NCBI GenBank assembly: GCA_024305105.1
Contig: JAMWZA010000028.1
Location: 1-45,994 of the forward strand
DNA: 45,994 nt
Direction: 5' to 3'
From: Marinoscillum sp.
GTDB lineage: Bacteria > Bacteroidota > Bacteroidia > Cytophagales > Cyclobacteriaceae
Positions 8,485 to 16,050 of the stretch are shown piece after piece; the first letter of the stretch is position 1; each line of letters starts with the position of its first letter. The notes under the pieces are model-generated. The model was not told where the DNA came from. It worked only from the letters and a program-made list of their open reading frames with translations, and searched no databases. The position numbers and the translations under genes were made by a program.

Positions 8485-8492
8485 GTTTCTTT
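8485..8492 (+). promoter_or_regulatory. -7 promoter element of the rhodanese operon
   Basis: TTTCTTTG matches TAnnTTTG at all but one fixed position. It predicts a transcript start near 8499, which supports ATG 8532, not the upstream TTG, as the rhodanese start. Confidence 0.45.
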
Positions 8493-8531
8493 GACTAATT
8501 GAGTAATAGAAAACATTTAAATATACAATGC

Positions 8532-8864
8532 ATGTTCGGACTATTTAAGTCAAAACCCAAGAATTACGTCAACGTGAACGTAGAAGAGTTTCAGCAGCTA
8601 AAAAAACAGCCAAAAACAATAGTGTTAGATGTACGAACTCCACAGGAAAAATCTGAAGGAACAGTTCCTGGAGCCCATCAGATTAATTTTTTTAATCCCA
8701 ATTTTAAGAGTCAGGTAGCCAGGTTGGATAAATCCAAAACCTATTTGGTGTATTGCCGAAGTGGTAACCGAAGTAAGAAAGCCTGTTCGGTCATGGATGG
8801 ATTGGGTTTCGAAAAATTGTATAATTTGAGCGGTGGAATAATGGCGTGGAATCGCGATAATTAA
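8532..8864 (+). CDS. Single-domain cytoplasmic rhodanese
   Basis: This 110-residue sulfurtransferase covers one rhodanese domain with LDVRTPQE near residues 32-39 and active-site Cys75 in YCRSGNRS. It has no signal peptide. A longer frame begins with TTG at 8499, but that lies at the predicted transcript start. MFGLFKSK at 8532 is the family-like N-terminus. It is the first gene of an operon with an exported rhodanese (12 bp downstream) and a small membrane protein. It probably carries persulfide sulfur between the sulfur enzymes encoded nearby. Confidence 0.85.
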   Translation: MFGLFKSKPKNYVNVNVEEFQQLKKQPKTIVLDVRTPQEKSEGTVPGAHQINFFNPNFKSQVARLDKSKTYLVYCRSGNRSKKACSVMDGLGFEKLYNLSGGIMAWNRDN

Positions 8865-8875
8865 ACAACAAGAGG

Positions 8876-9262
8876 ATGAATTTAGTGAAATACACATGGG
8901 TTGCTTTGATAGCTGTGGCTTGTACAAGCAGTCAGGCCCAGAATTACCAACGAATAGACAACGCAAAACTAGAGAAGCTACTCGATACTGAAGCGCTTCA
9001 ATTGCTGGATGTGCGAACTCCCGAAGAGGTAGCTGCCGGCTACATAGAAGGCGCTGAGCATATCGATATTTATGATCCAGCGTTTATCGCCAAAGTAAGC
9101 AAGCTAGATAAGGAACAGCCTGTGGTGGTATACTGTGCTGCTGGAGGGCGGAGTGCTTCTGCTGGTCAGAAGCTAAAGGAAATGGGTTTCAAGGAAATAT
9201 ATGATTTGGCTGGCGGATACCGTGGCTGGGCCGGAGCTGGCAAACCAACAGTAAAAGACTGA
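8876..9262 (+). CDS. Exported rhodanese-like protein
   Basis: This 128-residue rhodanese has an N-terminal export signal. LDVRTPEE is near residue 44 and the active-site Cys87 is in YCAAGGRS. The signal region contains AVAC (Cys16), a weak lipobox, and also a possible signal peptidase I site at SQAQ-N. It may therefore be a lipoprotein or free in the periplasm. It would give the operon one sulfurtransferase on each side of the inner membrane. Its stop overlaps the next ATG by one base (TGATG). Confidence 0.85.
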   Translation: MNLVKYTWVALIAVACTSSQAQNYQRIDNAKLEKLLDTEALQLLDVRTPEEVAAGYIEGAEHIDIYDPAFIAKVSKLDKEQPVVVYCAAGGRSASAGQKLKEMGFKEIYDLAGGYRGWAGAGKPTVKD

Positions 9263-9510
9263 TGAGCACTAAGAAGGAGGTTAAGAAAGGAAATGGTTTG
9301 CGTATTGCTCTTATGCTTTCCCTCACTTTGGGACTTGCGCCATTCGTACCTGAGCCTCACATTTGGGGAAAGCTAAAATGGATCGCAGGAGGTGCCGATG
9401 GGATGCAGCCTATGGATTGGTTTGATACCGTGCTCCATGGTGGTCCCTGGGTTTTGCTTGTTATTCAAGTTGTACTCTACATCAAAAGGCGTAATAAGCT
9501 CTATCACTAA
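9262..9510 (+). CDS. Small conserved membrane protein of the sulfur operon
   Basis: This 82-residue protein has two likely membrane helices, about residues 14-29 (IALMLSLTLGLAPFVP) and 59-74 (GGPWVLLVIQVVLYIK). They flank a loop containing PHIWGKLKWIAGGADGMQPM. I have seen similar short proteins beside rhodanese and sulfur genes in Bacteroidota, but I know no function. It is translationally coupled to the exported rhodanese, so a role in sulfur handling at the membrane is an inference from position alone. Confidence 0.75.
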   Translation: MSTKKEVKKGNGLRIALMLSLTLGLAPFVPEPHIWGKLKWIAGGADGMQPMDWFDTVLHGGPWVLLVIQVVLYIKRRNKLYH

Positions 9511-9516
9511 CTGCAG

Positions 9517-9746
9517 GGTGAGTCTTATGATGGTGTTTTTGAAATAGAGTAATGGAAACAGGTGATTTAGGTGCGGGCTGGTCATCCAAATGAATCACAG
9601 AAGCTTCTATTTTGGATCAGGTAAGACCTTATGTGCCAAGAGGCCTGAAGGCTGATGAAGATGAAGTGGTTCTTTGGATGGAAAATGAGAAATATATCCA
9701 CTATACAGATTATAAAACATCGGTTAAGTACGCCATATTGAAATAA
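9517..9746 (+). pseudogene. Decayed C-terminal gene fragment of unknown family
   Basis: A piece in one frame (GESYDGVFEIE, 9517-9552) is followed by a second frame open from 9543. That frame reads METGDLGAGWSSK, a TGA stop at 9591, then ITEASILDQVRPYVPRGLK and ADEDEVVLWMENEKYIHYTD, ending YKTSVKYAILK and TAA 9744-9746. The composition is clearly protein-like and there is no start. One frameshift and one in-frame stop suggest a remnant of a soluble protein of about 70 residues or more. I do not recognise the family. Confidence 0.5.
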
Positions 9747-9762
9747 TCTTTTATTTTGCGAA

Positions 9763-9803
9763 AACAGCCTGAAGGGCACCTAATGTGATCTTCAGGTTAT
9801 TTT
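9763..9803 (+). terminator. Probable terminator hairpin
   Basis: The stem GCCTGAAG (9767-9774) pairs with CTTCAGGT (9790-9797), including one G-T pair. It has a 15-nt loop and is followed by TATTTTA. It could end the rhodanese operon transcript. Confidence 0.45.
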
Positions 9804-9870
9804 ATCATCATGTCTGGCCAAATCTGATAGTAGCTATTGATTTAGGTGTGATCTTTTCGTATTTTCCGAT

Positions 9871-10419
9871 ATGAACATCCACCTAACCTATGGAATCATT
9901 GCATTTCTATGCTGGTCCACTTTCAGCACCTGGTATTACGTCAACTTTATTAAAGATTATGAACAACCTCCACCTGAACAGATCGAATTAGCGGTAAATC
10001 AGGCTCCAGACCTTAATAAAACGACAATCGATTCGGTAGGTGTAGAACCAGCTGAAGAGTCCGAACCTGAAGTTCCTCTCATCGAACTAAATGAGACCTT
10101 CTTATTTAAGAAGAACAGTACTGAGTTGCGGGATCCTGAGCAGATTGCAGATTTCCTAAGGACGGTGCCAGAGGATTTAGAGAATCGCGACATCAATGTA
10201 ACGATCGTAGGACATACGTGTGATCTCGGTACACAAAGCCACAATGAAGAGCTAGGAATGGAACGCGCACGATTTATCAAAGATCGTCTTAATGCCATCT
10301 TGCCCAAGGAGACTGAAGTAAAGAGTATGGGTGAGAAGGATCCAAAAGAGCCGAACAAGGATGAAAGCAGTCGTCAAAAAAATAGAAGAGTAAACATTCA
10401 AATAATCACCAGGTCATGA
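9871..10419 (+). CDS. Membrane-anchored OmpA-like protein
   Basis: This 182-residue protein has an N-terminal helix (about residues 7-27), an acidic Pro-rich linker (about 30-75) and an OmpA/MotB-type peptidoglycan-binding domain. The domain shows FKKNSTELRDPEQIADFL, GHTCDLGTQSHNEELGMERA and the closing SRQKNRRVNI. OmpA-like domains bind diaminopimelate in peptidoglycan. Here the domain is anchored to the inner membrane, as in MotB-type or Pal-like stators. It overlaps the next gene by 4 bp (ATGA), so the two products probably work together. Confidence 0.8.
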   Translation: MNIHLTYGIIAFLCWSTFSTWYYVNFIKDYEQPPPEQIELAVNQAPDLNKTTIDSVGVEPAEESEPEVPLIELNETFLFKKNSTELRDPEQIADFLRTVPEDLENRDINVTIVGHTCDLGTQSHNEELGMERARFIKDRLNAILPKETEVKSMGEKDPKEPNKDESSRQKNRRVNIQIITRS

Positions 10420-11051
10420 TATCAGCTATATTCGAAATTTTTGGTTTATTGGTCGTAAGCTGTCTGATAGGAGTCTTTTTTACCTACAGGTATTGGAAAT
10501 CTAAGTATCAAAATCTGGCTAATGAAAAGGAACAGCTGGCTGAGTCAGCACAATCCCTGGAAACAGAAATTGATAAATTGAAGGCTAAGATTGGTTCATT
10601 GGAAAAACAGCTTGAAGAAGAAAAGAAAGCACTGAAATCGGCTAAAAAGAAAGAAACGTCCAGTGCTGACAATGGTCAGAGTAAGGAGATGAAGGCAGAG
10701 GTGGAGTTGTTACATGAGCTGATGGCAGAAAAGGAGCGTGAGATAGAGGTGCTCAGCAAGGAACTGGAAGCCAAGAAAATATCCTATTACAAACAAATCG
10801 ATGGTAACCGCTACAAGGCGGTGACACTAAAAATGGCAGATGAAGCTGTAGAAGGTAAAGGAGACGGGCGCATTAGCAAGGAAGATGCGGAGAAGATTTT
10901 CGATACCATTTCAGATGGCAAGTCCTATACTCAGGTAGAGAAGCATACCATGCGGTACCTTCGGGATAATTATAAATGGACAGAAGGCGCAGATGAGTTG
11001 TTTAGAACCAAAGTTCGCAGCTGGGCAGCGAAGGGTCATGAACTGAATTAA
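10416..11051 (+). CDS. Membrane protein with coiled coil and EF-hand-like C-terminal domain
   Basis: This 211-residue protein has a single N-terminal helix (about 5-25) and a long heptad-rich coiled coil (about 30-122). A small C-terminal domain holds GKGDGRISKEDAEKIF, which resembles a degenerate EF-hand loop (residues 146-157: acidic at 1, 5 and 12, Gly at 6, Ile at 8). The C-terminus YKWTEGADELFRTKVRSWAAK is conserved-looking. It overlaps the OmpA-like gene by 4 bp. The pair resembles a small envelope-spanning module: peptidoglycan anchor plus coiled-coil membrane protein. I do not recognise a named family. Confidence 0.7.
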   Translation: MISAIFEIFGLLVVSCLIGVFFTYRYWKSKYQNLANEKEQLAESAQSLETEIDKLKAKIGSLEKQLEEEKKALKSAKKKETSSADNGQSKEMKAEVELLHELMAEKEREIEVLSKELEAKKISYYKQIDGNRYKAVTLKMADEAVEGKGDGRISKEDAEKIFDTISDGKSYTQVEKHTMRYLRDNYKWTEGADELFRTKVRSWAAKGHELN

Positions 11052-11054
11052 GGA

Positions 11055-11762
11055 CTAGTTCAAATGAGCCAATGGATTCTGGCCCTCCCACGTACCGTAT
11101 GAAGCAAATGGCTGAAATCTCGAAAAGAGTTCCTCACTGTACCAGTTGAGCTCACGAGTCATCCGTATGGCTTTTGAATGTTCTTTGCTTTGATAGGCGA
11201 AGGCTTTTAGGGCCTGTTCATTTTCCCACAGGCTGAAGGTCGCCATTTGCAATACGGGTACTTCACCGATACCTTTAGTATAAATCAGTCCGGAGTTGTC
11301 TTTTAATGGCTTGTGTGAGGTGGGTACATACCTCCAAAATTTTACCAGCTTTTGTTTGCGGATAGTGGCTCTAGTGATGATCGCCAGATAAGGGTTATTC
11401 TTATCGAGTTTTGCTGACGGAGCAAATGGGTTGATACCTGACCAGTTTCCTTTGGCCGTTATGTTTCTCATTAGCACCGTCCAGCGCTCAGTAGTGTGTC
11501 GGTCGTACCGCTCCATGATGTGAGCGTCTTCAAAAAACTGATGCGCATATTGCTCATGATCCCATACCTGCAGCACCGCATACGTACTAAAATCTGGCCA
11601 GGGGTTGAAACCATTTCCTTTCCCCGTTCCCATCAGCTTGTAAAAGGATTGTCCCTTTACTTCTTGGAGATAGGCGTGTGAAAAACGCATCATCTTGAAC
11701 AACCAAAACTGGTTTAGGAACCCCTTACATTTGAAGAATGTGATACTCGTGATTTGAGACAT
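11055..11762 (-). CDS. CrtA-like (spheroidene monooxygenase-related) protein
   Basis: This 235-residue soluble protein starts MSQITSITFFKCKGF and contains FYKLMGTGKGNGFNPWPDF, followed by STYAVLQVWD and, later, FSLWENEQALKAFAYQSKEH and SRFQPFASYGTWEGQNPL. This is the pattern of the DUF3291/CrtA-like family, often annotated as spheroidene monooxygenase. In phototrophs CrtA oxygenates carotenoids. The Bacteroidota homologues usually lie away from carotenoid genes, as here, so the true substrate is unknown. It converges with the coiled-coil gene with only 3 bp between stops. Confidence 0.75.
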   Translation of the reverse strand: MSQITSITFFKCKGFLNQFWLFKMMRFSHAYLQEVKGQSFYKLMGTGKGNGFNPWPDFSTYAVLQVWDHEQYAHQFFEDAHIMERYDRHTTERWTVLMRNITAKGNWSGINPFAPSAKLDKNNPYLAIITRATIRKQKLVKFWRYVPTSHKPLKDNSGLIYTKGIGEVPVLQMATFSLWENEQALKAFAYQSKEHSKAIRMTRELNWYSEELFSRFQPFASYGTWEGQNPLAHLN

Positions 11763-11875
11763 GAGCTTTTAACCAATGAGTAGGTCAGTTGTTGATACGA
11801 GCAACAGATAGTTGCCATAAATTCTAATTTAGCATATGGAAATTCATTAGTTTCAGTCAACTAAGATCAATCAAA

Positions 11876-12457
11876 ATGAAAAATGTACCTGATGATACTT
11901 TTTGTCCCAAAGATGCATCCGAGTGGAGAGATTGGCTGGAGAAAAACCATCAATTAAAGAACGCTGTCTGGTTGATCTTTATCAAAAAGAGCGCTCCCAA
12001 TCCAAACTTAAGCTGGAGTGAAGCGGTAGATGAGGCGTTGTGTTTTGGGTGGATTGATGGGGTCAAATACCCGATTGATGATGTTCAGTACAAGCAACGA
12101 TATAGCCCACGCCGTGAAGGGAGTAACTGGTCGAAGATCAATAAGGACAAAGTAGCTAGATTAATCAAAGAGGATCGGATGACCGAAAGTGGTTTGGTGG
12201 TGATCGAAAAAGCAAAGCGGGATAAATCCTGGAGCATTTTGGATGCAATAGAAGCGTTGATCATCCCTGAAGAACTGGAAAAAGCCTTTGCAGCAAACGT
12301 TAAGGCTCGGGAATTTTACAACTCACAGTCCAAATCAATCAAAAAGGGGATGTTGTACTGGGTCACTTCCGCCAAACGACCAGAGACCAAAGAGAAGCGA
12401 ATTAAGGCAATCATTGATGCTGCGGAGAAAGGAGAAAGACCAAAGAATTTCCAGTAG
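11876..12457 (+). CDS. YdeI/OmpD-associated family protein
   Basis: This 193-residue soluble protein has FWLEKNH-type N-terminal features (residues 15-26: SEWRDWLEKNHQ) and the diagnostic LSWSEAVDEALCFGWIDGVK with YSPRREGSNWSKINKDKV. These define the bacteriocin-protection/YdeI-OmpD-associated family. A DUF1801-like C-terminal part (FYNSQSKSIKKGMLYWVTSA, then KRPETKEKRI) follows, as usual. The biochemical role is not established. It stands alone and is followed by a structured intergenic region. Confidence 0.85.
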   Translation: MKNVPDDTFCPKDASEWRDWLEKNHQLKNAVWLIFIKKSAPNPNLSWSEAVDEALCFGWIDGVKYPIDDVQYKQRYSPRREGSNWSKINKDKVARLIKEDRMTESGLVVIEKAKRDKSWSILDAIEALIIPEELEKAFAANVKAREFYNSQSKSIKKGMLYWVTSAKRPETKEKRIKAIIDAAEKGERPKNFQ

Positions 12458-12816
12458 AATCTAATTGATTTCCACAGTTAATTTAAAAAAAAAGCATATC
12501 GTTCAATTAAAATCAATACAATTATTTGCAATATGATAGTTGTGCAACAGGCACAAAAAGTTGGTGGTTTTACACCAAACTACCACTTTAATAAACCTCA
12601 GTGCAAACATCTCCATAAATCAGCCGCTGTGATATGGTAGTGCTTTCTAAATACTTTTCTTTGGTAGAATCTTTCTTTTATCAATGCTGTTCTTCAAGCA
12701 TACTGTTGTATTCGTTGGGTTGCGCACTCCGGGCAGTTTCGCTATATTAGTGTCTTTTAGCTAGTTAGAGCCATTCCAGATAGCTAAAGGTACGTCACTA
12801 CACTTATGCGATACCC
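12458..12816 (+). other. Structured 359-bp intergenic region
   Basis: No coding frame of quality is visible. It holds a long imperfect hairpin at 12557-12589 (AAAGT/ACTTT, GGT/ACC and GTTT/AAAC paired). An inverted repeat CTTTTAGCTA (12754-12763) pairs with TAGCTAAAGG (12781-12790) just before the next gene. Between them a GC-richer stretch (about 12710-12745) resembles intercistronic sequence I associate with gene-cassette or mobile arrays in Bacteroidota, but I cannot confirm that here. Confidence 0.4.
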
Positions 12817-13575
12817 ATGAAGATTGTCCAAACAATATCGTTTCTTTTGCTCCTAAACGTTGCGAACGCTCAAGATGTACCAACTCTTAAACCAACACTT
12901 GGGAAAATCCTAGAATTCAATCCAACAGTACAACAAGAGTGGGCCTTAAGAGATCAGGCCCTTAACGACCTCAGTCAGGGTGTTAGAAGTTGGGACGAAC
13001 TAACAGCTGAAGAACAGACCATTATTGAAAAGTATGGTGAAATTTATGAGAACATGTGGGATATTGTGGGCGGTGGATGTAGTTGGTACTGCGGTGGTGG
13101 ACAAGATACACAAACAGCTTCATCCGAACTAACTACACAAGGAACCAATACATATAACGCCAAAAATGTGCACGATTTAAGTTACGAAACGGCATGGATC
13201 GAAGGCGTTTCAGGGTATGGAATTGGAGAAAACATAGTGTATCACTTCAAGCCTGAAAACCCTCGAATAACTGAAATAATAATCGTGAATGGTTATGTGA
13301 AAAGTGAAAGTGCCTGGAAGAACAATTCCAGAGTCAAAAAATTGAAAATGTACATTGACAATAAACCATATGCTACACTTGAACTCGAGGACTCAAAAGC
13401 TGAACAGCATTTCAAGGTTGACCCGATTGGATATGGTGATCGACAAAACTTCGAGCTACTAAAAAAGAAACCAGGCTTTACGATGAAGTTTGAAATTGTT
13501 GAGGTTTATCCTGGATTGAAATGGGACGACACTGCAATAACCGAAATATATTTTGACGGAATTGACGTCCATTAA
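12817..13575 (+). CDS. Exported protein with NADase-type glycan-binding (discoidin-like) domain
   Basis: This 252-residue protein has a signal peptide (MKIVQTISFLLLLNVANAQ) and a small Cys-containing segment (GGGCSWYCGGG, about 86-96). Its C-terminal domain begins SSELTTQGTNTYNAKNVHDL and contains TAWIEGVSGYGIGENIVYHF and, at the end, KWDDTAITEIYFDGI. That pattern matches the discoidin-like NADase-type glycan-binding domain. The catalytic NADase part is absent, so the protein probably only binds sugars or cell-surface material. It stands alone behind a structured leader. The domain call is from memory of the TAWxEGxxGxGIGE motif. Confidence 0.75.
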   Translation: MKIVQTISFLLLLNVANAQDVPTLKPTLGKILEFNPTVQQEWALRDQALNDLSQGVRSWDELTAEEQTIIEKYGEIYENMWDIVGGGCSWYCGGGQDTQTASSELTTQGTNTYNAKNVHDLSYETAWIEGVSGYGIGENIVYHFKPENPRITEIIIVNGYVKSESAWKNNSRVKKLKMYIDNKPYATLELEDSKAEQHFKVDPIGYGDRQNFELLKKKPGFTMKFEIVEVYPGLKWDDTAITEIYFDGIDVH

Positions 13576-13686
13576 CGAGTAATAAGAGATACCAAGCCCA
13601 ATTGGATTTCTTAGTTGTTGTAAGGGGCCTATAAGTCTGACATTTTAAATCGACAATTTGGGTAAGCTAAATACCGAAAACAAGAA

Positions 13687-13726
13687 AAACCACACAGGGA
13701 CAAAGCGCTGTGTGGTTTCGTTTTTT
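13687..13726. terminator. Bidirectional terminator
   Basis: AAACCACACAG (13687-13697) pairs perfectly with CTGTGTGGTTT (13708-13718). A-rich sequence lies on the left and a T-run on the right, so it can serve both the discoidin-like gene and the esterase gene that converge here. Confidence 0.8.
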
Positions 13727-15656
13727 ATTCAACGATCAATTTTTGCTTTAATAGTTGATTTCCAGAGCGTATCAATACCTGATAAACTCCGGGCACTAGG
13801 CGGCTGACATTGATCTGGTTAGATGGCCTTTGGAGCTGTTGTTTCCATACCTTTTGACCATTTATATGGTAAATCTCTAATGAACCCTCTTCGATCATTT
13901 GGATGTACAGATGTTCTGTGGTGGGGTTCGGGTATATTATTGGGTTACCGTCCGAAATCTGTGATCTAATCCCCATTCTGGAACCGTTTCCGCTAGTGCT
14001 TACAGATACAACAAAAGGAACGTCAAACACTGAATAGTTGATGTTGTCATACCACAAACTTCCACCGCTATAGACATTAGCATATGAATACCTTAGTGAT
14101 GCATCTGTCAGTTGGAAGGTGTAGGTCTGGTTATTTGTTAGCTCTAGCGGTGAGTTTAATGCAATCTCTTGCCAGCCCGTACCGGCACTCACTCCAGTTT
14201 GTTCATAGATTGGAGTTCCGGATACGGTGTTGCCACTAAATACTTTTAGAGTAGAATTAGAAAGGGCATAGACGAGCTTTATTTCAATGGCGATCAAGTC
14301 TCCATCTGCGATGGATGTAAATGACTGGCCCATATCATGAGTTGATGTGTAAGTGAGTATACCGTTTCCAGAAGTCTGCTCGATAGTGACGATAGTTGGC
14401 TCATTACCGCCAGATGGTTGTGTAGTGGCCATGGCGACACTACTTGCTGCCGTATTGGTGCCATCACTTGCGAGGACTTTATAGTAGTAGGTGCTGGACG
14501 GTGTTAAAGATTCATCGATATAACTAGTGCTGTTTGCTCCCAGTGTGGTGATTGTGCTAAAGTTTCCCGATGAACTGCTTGATCGCTGAATGAGGTAGCT
14601 GGTTTCATTGGTTGCATTATCAGTCCAGTTCAGGTCGATTTGAGAAGACGAAGCTGCTGATGCGGATAGGTTCGTGGGTGCAGCAAGGTTGCCACCTCCA
14701 GTGGTGCCATCAATCAAACCCAAAAAGTCTGCTGCCCAGTATGAAGAATAAAAATTAACGTCAGTTGCATAAGAGCCGGTGTTTCCTCCTTGAGTTTCAC
14801 CGCTTCCAGGATCAATAGCGATGGTGTGACCCATGCCATTAAAACTGTAGGTAACCACGACTGTTTCCCCAGATCCATTGTGGTATTCTTGCTTACTTAC
14901 TGAGGGATTACCCTGAAATGAATTGGTGGTCGCATCTGCTGTTTGGTCTGCTCCATGGACATTGGTCCACTGTTCCATGATTTCATTTTGATTCATGTAG
15001 TATACTGTGTAATCCGTAGTGCCATGAAACACCCCAACCTTTGGCCAGAATCCCGAGTAACTCGATGCGTTTCGTACACTGTTTCCAAGCTGGCCAGGAC
15101 TTTGATTGACATTGCCAAACATCGCCATAAAGGCTTGATTGCTGCTAGTGGCTACTTTATAAGGTAGTCCTGACATCACTGCTCCTCCACTGAAGACATC
15201 AGGGTACGCAGCGAGCATTGCGGTGGTCATTGCGCCTCCTGCAGAAAAGCCCGTGACGAATACCTGGCTGTTGTCAACGGAAAAGTTACTTTTCATATAA
15301 TCCGTCATACTTTTCAATGATGCTGCCTCACCATATCCTCTATTGATGTCACCTGTTTCGAACCAGTTGAAACATTGCGAAGAGTTGTTGGCGCTTTTCT
15401 GCTCTGCGTAGATGACATAAAATCCATATTCGTCGGCTAAATTGTTCCAGTCGCTTTCGGAGGCATATGCGCTAGCTGATTGCGTGCATCCGTGTAGGAC
15501 GAGGATTAGTGGTGCGTTGGATGGCATGTTGTTGGGGATATGGACGTACATGTTCAGATTTCCAGGGTTAGAACCAAATGAACCAATAGGTGTCAATTGT
15601 GCGCTTAGTCCAAAAGTCCATAGCAAAATGAGTGTGAATAGTGTGAATCGTTTCAT
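13725..15656 (-). CDS. T9SS-secreted PHB depolymerase/feruloyl esterase-like enzyme
   Basis: This 643-residue secreted serine esterase has a signal peptide (MKRFTLFTLILLWTFGLSAQ). Its PHB-depolymerase/CE1-type catalytic domain (about 22-325) contains LVLHGCTQS, the nucleophile Ser138 in GFSAGGAM, Asp in FHGTTDYTV and His in NGMGHTIA. An FN3 domain (about 335-425) follows, then a beta-sandwich of about 130 residues, possibly carbohydrate-binding, and a Por/type IX sorting domain (YPNPTTEHLYIQM to KQKLIVE). The frame extends 12 codons further up, but the signal peptide fixes the start at 15656. The substrate may be polyhydroxyalkanoate, feruloylated xylan or another ester. It is divergent from the SDR/KAS/symporter/ligase operon, which favours an ester releasing a carboxylic acid. 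Confidence 0.85.
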   Translation of the reverse strand: MKRFTLFTLILLWTFGLSAQLTPIGSFGSNPGNLNMYVHIPNNMPSNAPLILVLHGCTQSASAYASESDWNNLADEYGFYVIYAEQKSANNSSQCFNWFETGDINRGYGEAASLKSMTDYMKSNFSVDNSQVFVTGFSAGGAMTTAMLAAYPDVFSGGAVMSGLPYKVATSSNQAFMAMFGNVNQSPGQLGNSVRNASSYSGFWPKVGVFHGTTDYTVYYMNQNEIMEQWTNVHGADQTADATTNSFQGNPSVSKQEYHNGSGETVVVTYSFNGMGHTIAIDPGSGETQGGNTGSYATDVNFYSSYWAADFLGLIDGTTGGGNLAAPTNLSASAASSSQIDLNWTDNATNETSYLIQRSSSSSGNFSTITTLGANSTSYIDESLTPSSTYYYKVLASDGTNTAASSVAMATTQPSGGNEPTIVTIEQTSGNGILTYTSTHDMGQSFTSIADGDLIAIEIKLVYALSNSTLKVFSGNTVSGTPIYEQTGVSAGTGWQEIALNSPLELTNNQTYTFQLTDASLRYSYANVYSGGSLWYDNINYSVFDVPFVVSVSTSGNGSRMGIRSQISDGNPIIYPNPTTEHLYIQMIEEGSLEIYHINGQKVWKQQLQRPSNQINVSRLVPGVYQVLIRSGNQLLKQKLIVE

Positions 15657-15715
15657 AGGAATTTGTTTTTGGTTAACTCTTAAGAAATTCATGATTTCAC
15701 AGCTAAATATCTGAA

Positions 15716-15723
15716 CAACAGTA
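15716..15723 (-). promoter_or_regulatory. Candidate -7 element of the esterase gene
   Basis: On the minus strand this reads TACTGTTG, one mismatch from TAnnTTTG, 60 bp upstream of the esterase start. No clear -33 element was seen. Confidence 0.3.
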
Positions 15724-15863
15724 GAATGCGGTCTGTTGACTATTTCGTTTAAAGCCCAAAATATGTGGGTTATCGCTTGTTAAACCACAGAATGAAGTGT
15801 TCTGACTATCTGGCTAGATCATTGAAAAAATGACAACCAACCGTAGAAGCGATTCAGTAGTCC

Positions 15864-15954
15864 AAATAAAAGTCTATGCCCAATAAAAAGGCTTTATTAT
15901 TGAATAAAGACTTATTTTGCTATAATATCCTTGATGTATGAATAAAAGTCCATG
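15864..15954 (+). repeat. AATAAAAGTC-type repeats in the esterase/SDR divergent region
   Basis: AATAAAAGTCTATG (15865-15878) and AATAAAAGTCCATG (15941-15954) differ at one base. Between them lie related pieces (AATAAAAAGGC at about 15882-15892, AATAAAGAC at about 15903-15911). They are repeated, evenly AT-rich and sit between two divergent genes, so they may be operators. Confidence 0.4.
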
Positions 15955-16020
15955 TTATTTATATTCTGCTCCGATAATTCATGGCTTACCAAATTTCTAT
16001 TTTTAACCTATTCAAATTTT

Positions 16021-16028
16021 GAATTTTG
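16021..16028 (+). promoter_or_regulatory. Candidate -7 element of the SDR operon
   Basis: GAATTTTG is one mismatch from TAnnTTTG and lies 22 bp before the SDR start. It overlaps the right arm of a small palindrome, TTCAAA-T-TTTGAA. Confidence 0.3.
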
Positions 16029-16050
16029 CAAAAACAGAAGCGTACAATCA

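Noticed and set aside
8499-8531. TTG start for the first rhodanese
   Set aside because: It coincides with the predicted transcript start, and the added residues are not rhodanese-like. ATG 8532 is preferred.
15952-16050. Upstream extension of the SDR frame
   Set aside because: The extra 33 residues are low-quality sequence that covers the promoter region. The SDR fold begins at 16051.
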